DNA of 64,000 bases. Origin: Diplonema papillatum (Eukaryota; Euglenozoa; Diplonemea; Diplonemida; Diplonemidae). A program made the position numbers and the translations under genes. This document shows, piece by piece, positions 63,101-64,000 of the stretch (position 1 is the stretch's first letter; each line of letters opens with the position of its first letter). The stretch lies in assembly GCA_030068145.1 (NCBI GenBank), contig JAPJBO010000250.1, forward strand, positions 62,001 through 126,000, written 5' to 3'. The notes under the pieces were generated by a model. That model did not search any database and was not told where the DNA came from. It saw only the letters and a list, made by a program, of their open reading frames with translations.

Positions 63101-64000
63101 CCGAGATAGTGTGTGATAGGCCCCGCGCGGCCTTCGCCGATGGCGGTATCAGTGGCAAAGCACACTTCCCGTCCGTACGCTGGAGGATGAAGCTTTGAAA
63201 CGACCGTATTTTGTCCCACTGCCCTTTGAGCAGGAGCGACAACGGGCACGGGGCGCTGGACATATCCTCCCATTTGGCTCGTGCGGCCGAGTATTCCCGC
63301 ATGCGTCCGAGAAGACACCTGGCTCTCTTCAGAGGTGCGGTGTCGGCCCCCGCACCCTCCGGGGACGGCCTCGCGGACACGCGCTGGGTGCTCAGCCTCC
63401 GCCGCTCTCCTCGCCCGCGGTAGGCCGCCAGGTTACCCTCAATCTTGGACTTCTGGAGCAGATAATCCTCCGCCGCCCGCGAGATACGCAGCCAGAGAAA
63501 ATCCACCCTCTGGCTGTCTTCTAGTCCGCGGGGGCACGGGTCGGCGAGTCGGTATTTCGCGACTACAGCTTTGAGAGCTGCGGTGTCGGTACGGTCAGTC
63601 AGACCGGATCCAGGGATGGCACGGGGGAAGCGGAACACCGCGTTAAGTTGCTGGAAAGCGGTGAGGTGAAGCTCAGCTCGAATCGCCTTATGTGTCGGGA
63701 ACCCGGCCTCGAAGGTTTCTACGTTTCCAAGAGCGGAAGAGGCGATTTCGTTGGTAAGCACAAGGTCAATGCGTGACGGCTCCCCGTGGTAGCAGGTGTG
63801 CTCCGGAGGCCTGCTCAGGGACTTCGCGTGAAGCTCGGCACAGTCAGTCCACCCGTTTCGCAGTGCGAAGCGTAGGGCAGGAGAGTTCAGAGGGTCTGTG
63901 TTCAGGTCACCTGCAACTACAATCGGTACCGCGCCCAGGCGCCGGCGCATGCCCCAGAGAACCCCCTCGACCAACTTCTCACGTTCAATCCGAGCCGAGT
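60147..64000 (-). CDS. Non-LTR retrotransposon polyprotein (EEP endonuclease, RT, CCHC), runs off the window
   Basis: Open to the window edge, at least 1283 codons. N-terminal visible part is the end of an apurinic-type endonuclease: VVAGDLNTDP (63.9 kb), SRIDLVLTNE (63.77 kb) and FPTHKAI (63.69 kb, replacing the usual SDH with THK). RT follows: VTLIPKGEGDDPLKLRPITV, QHGFRKGHSCDDV, LDFAKCFDRV (motif A, 62.34 kb), NGILQGCPIS (motif B), SFADDLYLLS (motif C, 62.07 kb) and LNEGKCASF. A CCHC finger CEFCDGGTPGTLLHYFWECP is at 61.07-61.13 kb, then VELALDFEAYT and HRPRFAAGRRTEAML, shared with the 57.5-kb protein, and a basic tail ending RSDLRPP. No RNase H is recognised. The frame is intact within the window, so the element may be active. 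Confidence 0.92.
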   Translation of the reverse strand, partial: SARIEREKLVEGVLWGMRRRLGAVPIVVAGDLNTDPLNSPALRFALRNGWTDCAELHAKSLSRPPEHTCYHGEPSRIDLVLTNEIASSALGNVETFEAGFPTHKAIRAELHLTAFQQLNAVFRFPRAIPGSGLTDRTDTAALKAVVAKYRLADPCPRGLEDSQRVDFLWLRISRAAEDYLLQKSKIEGNLAAYRGRGERRRLSTQRVSARPSPEGAGADTAPLKRARCLLGRMREYSAARAKWEDMSSAPCPLSLLLKGQWDKIRSFQSFILQRTDGKCALPLIPPSAKAARGLSHTISDVCQSLAQTTLNSRYLEIARCQRELRNPLGKESFAWVKKEAPPTFYFTNGRDGRLTANLVEVDATVRRKWDPVLRMYAGKKEPEFAPFLREYGDFIAQHPCQLGPITADRLRSIARKKGVQSSCGVDGWRMREVAALPDTILEGFAAVLNEVEETGLWPDGVLDALVTLIPKGEGDDPLKLRPITVSSVVYRLWASVRLQEVLVWQEQWIHESQHGFRKGHSCDDVVMDIALSIEESLINGTPLHGIALDFAKCFDRVPQGLVLDLVEALGLHERVLAPLRHVYKYLRRRFKYPLGVGDEFKVTNGILQGCPISVVLINALLSVLSKALVSRARVSPKSFADDLYLLSRLAKLLQEGIEVTAIFGSLTGLALNEGKCASFSTSEKGPRLEVGGKAVKSVKTVKVLGVPLGTEGPVDNGRSDATVEAAARLEASPLKPRTKFRVMQTIAASAHYGAAYCANSAGGFANNSVLRTALSACLIPRSNRAKSPLATLTLVAKAHLCDPACASGYSSLRTAAKQYQKERFRLRMDALLVSGADASLKGPVGLISNLLREIRFLPAKRHSFELLSFEGATVPFSGKETLHFVREGLRLRAWRYLTTQRQGYSGIERGVDVRLLNRLWQNRATEDRLSFAIRKCIAGAVYSREWCNRKWGTDDGVCEFCDGGTPGTLLHYFWECPGPGGRWVNLRCRLDVAGVAAQNMPLCLSTRGIPPIGTPPVLVERVQKLIGTISIEMAQAQRNIATTRPWELASAAAGRYDVELARDSRELLTKQIGTRFAATLVYWLRNLRWVNTPPLPTTGVELALDFEAYTRSKLPGETFAEKGLQIGYLTRAINDLSFADTGASAFPGKWRQGVCSLRCLGAPAMPGFTHRPRFAAGRRTEAMLNGIVAVCSKDSWNDAKPVYPQDVAFAQWKLKFPIKVLAAAVGRAVARQKRARSVTRRRSPARRARPPARAPAAAPTPVPPLTVAEPQPAARLRSDLRPP

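Overview
This window looks like a repeat-dominated nuclear locus of a microbial eukaryote, probably a protist or alga. The reasons are: long non-LTR retrotransposon reading frames, spliceosomal-type GT..AG signals, poly-pyrimidine tracts, a dozen unrelated satellite arrays, very few intact host-like genes, and no bacterial operon structure or ribosome binding sites. The reverse transcriptase style resembles elements of dinoflagellates and related protists, but I cannot assign a taxon from sequence alone.

Layout. 0-5.4 kb: fragments of a gene family with a conserved zinc knuckle (C-x2-C-G-x2-K-x5-C-x-V-T-G, minus strand), separated by arrays of a ~31-bp motif, plus a TIR-flanked element filled with a 73-bp satellite. 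5.4-8 kb: largely featureless, one fold-back MITE. 8-12.5 kb: mosaic of ~205-, 158- and 397-bp tandem repeats. 12.6-22.4 kb: SINE-like insertions, a 2.85-kb 48-bp satellite, dispersed repeats and a 295-bp array. 22.4-25.3 kb: scraps of coding sequence (an SDR-like fragment and a possible two-exon gene). 25.3-26.9 kb: the most complete copy of a dispersed, 5'-truncating element whose minus-strand ORF encodes the C-terminal half of a ubiquitin-specific protease followed by two C2HC fingers. 27-43.6 kb: (ACT)n-tailed element, further satellites, a decayed non-LTR retrotransposon (33.9-35.1 kb), SINE-like and hAT-like insertions and more USP-element copies. 44-48.8 kb: fold-back repeats and a C2-domain gene with tandemly duplicated exon debris. 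49-56.5 kb: another USP-element copy, a non-LTR fragment inserted in a (GA)n tract, several host-like exons, a UVR-motif gene with duplicated 3' ends, and a DNA transposon with a TTA duplication. 57.5-64 kb: two convergent non-LTR retrotransposons of one clade, one with EEP endonuclease, RT and a CCHC finger.

How the parts work together. Most of the window is explained by retrotransposition (5'-truncated copies, target duplications, microsatellite tails or targets), cut-and-paste MITEs, and local tandem expansion, sometimes inside a mobile element. The non-LTR pol at 60.1-64 kb could supply reverse transcriptase for related non-autonomous families, but no shared 3' end shows that directly. 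The least expected components are the protease-plus-zinc-finger dispersed element and the zinc-knuckle gene fragments.
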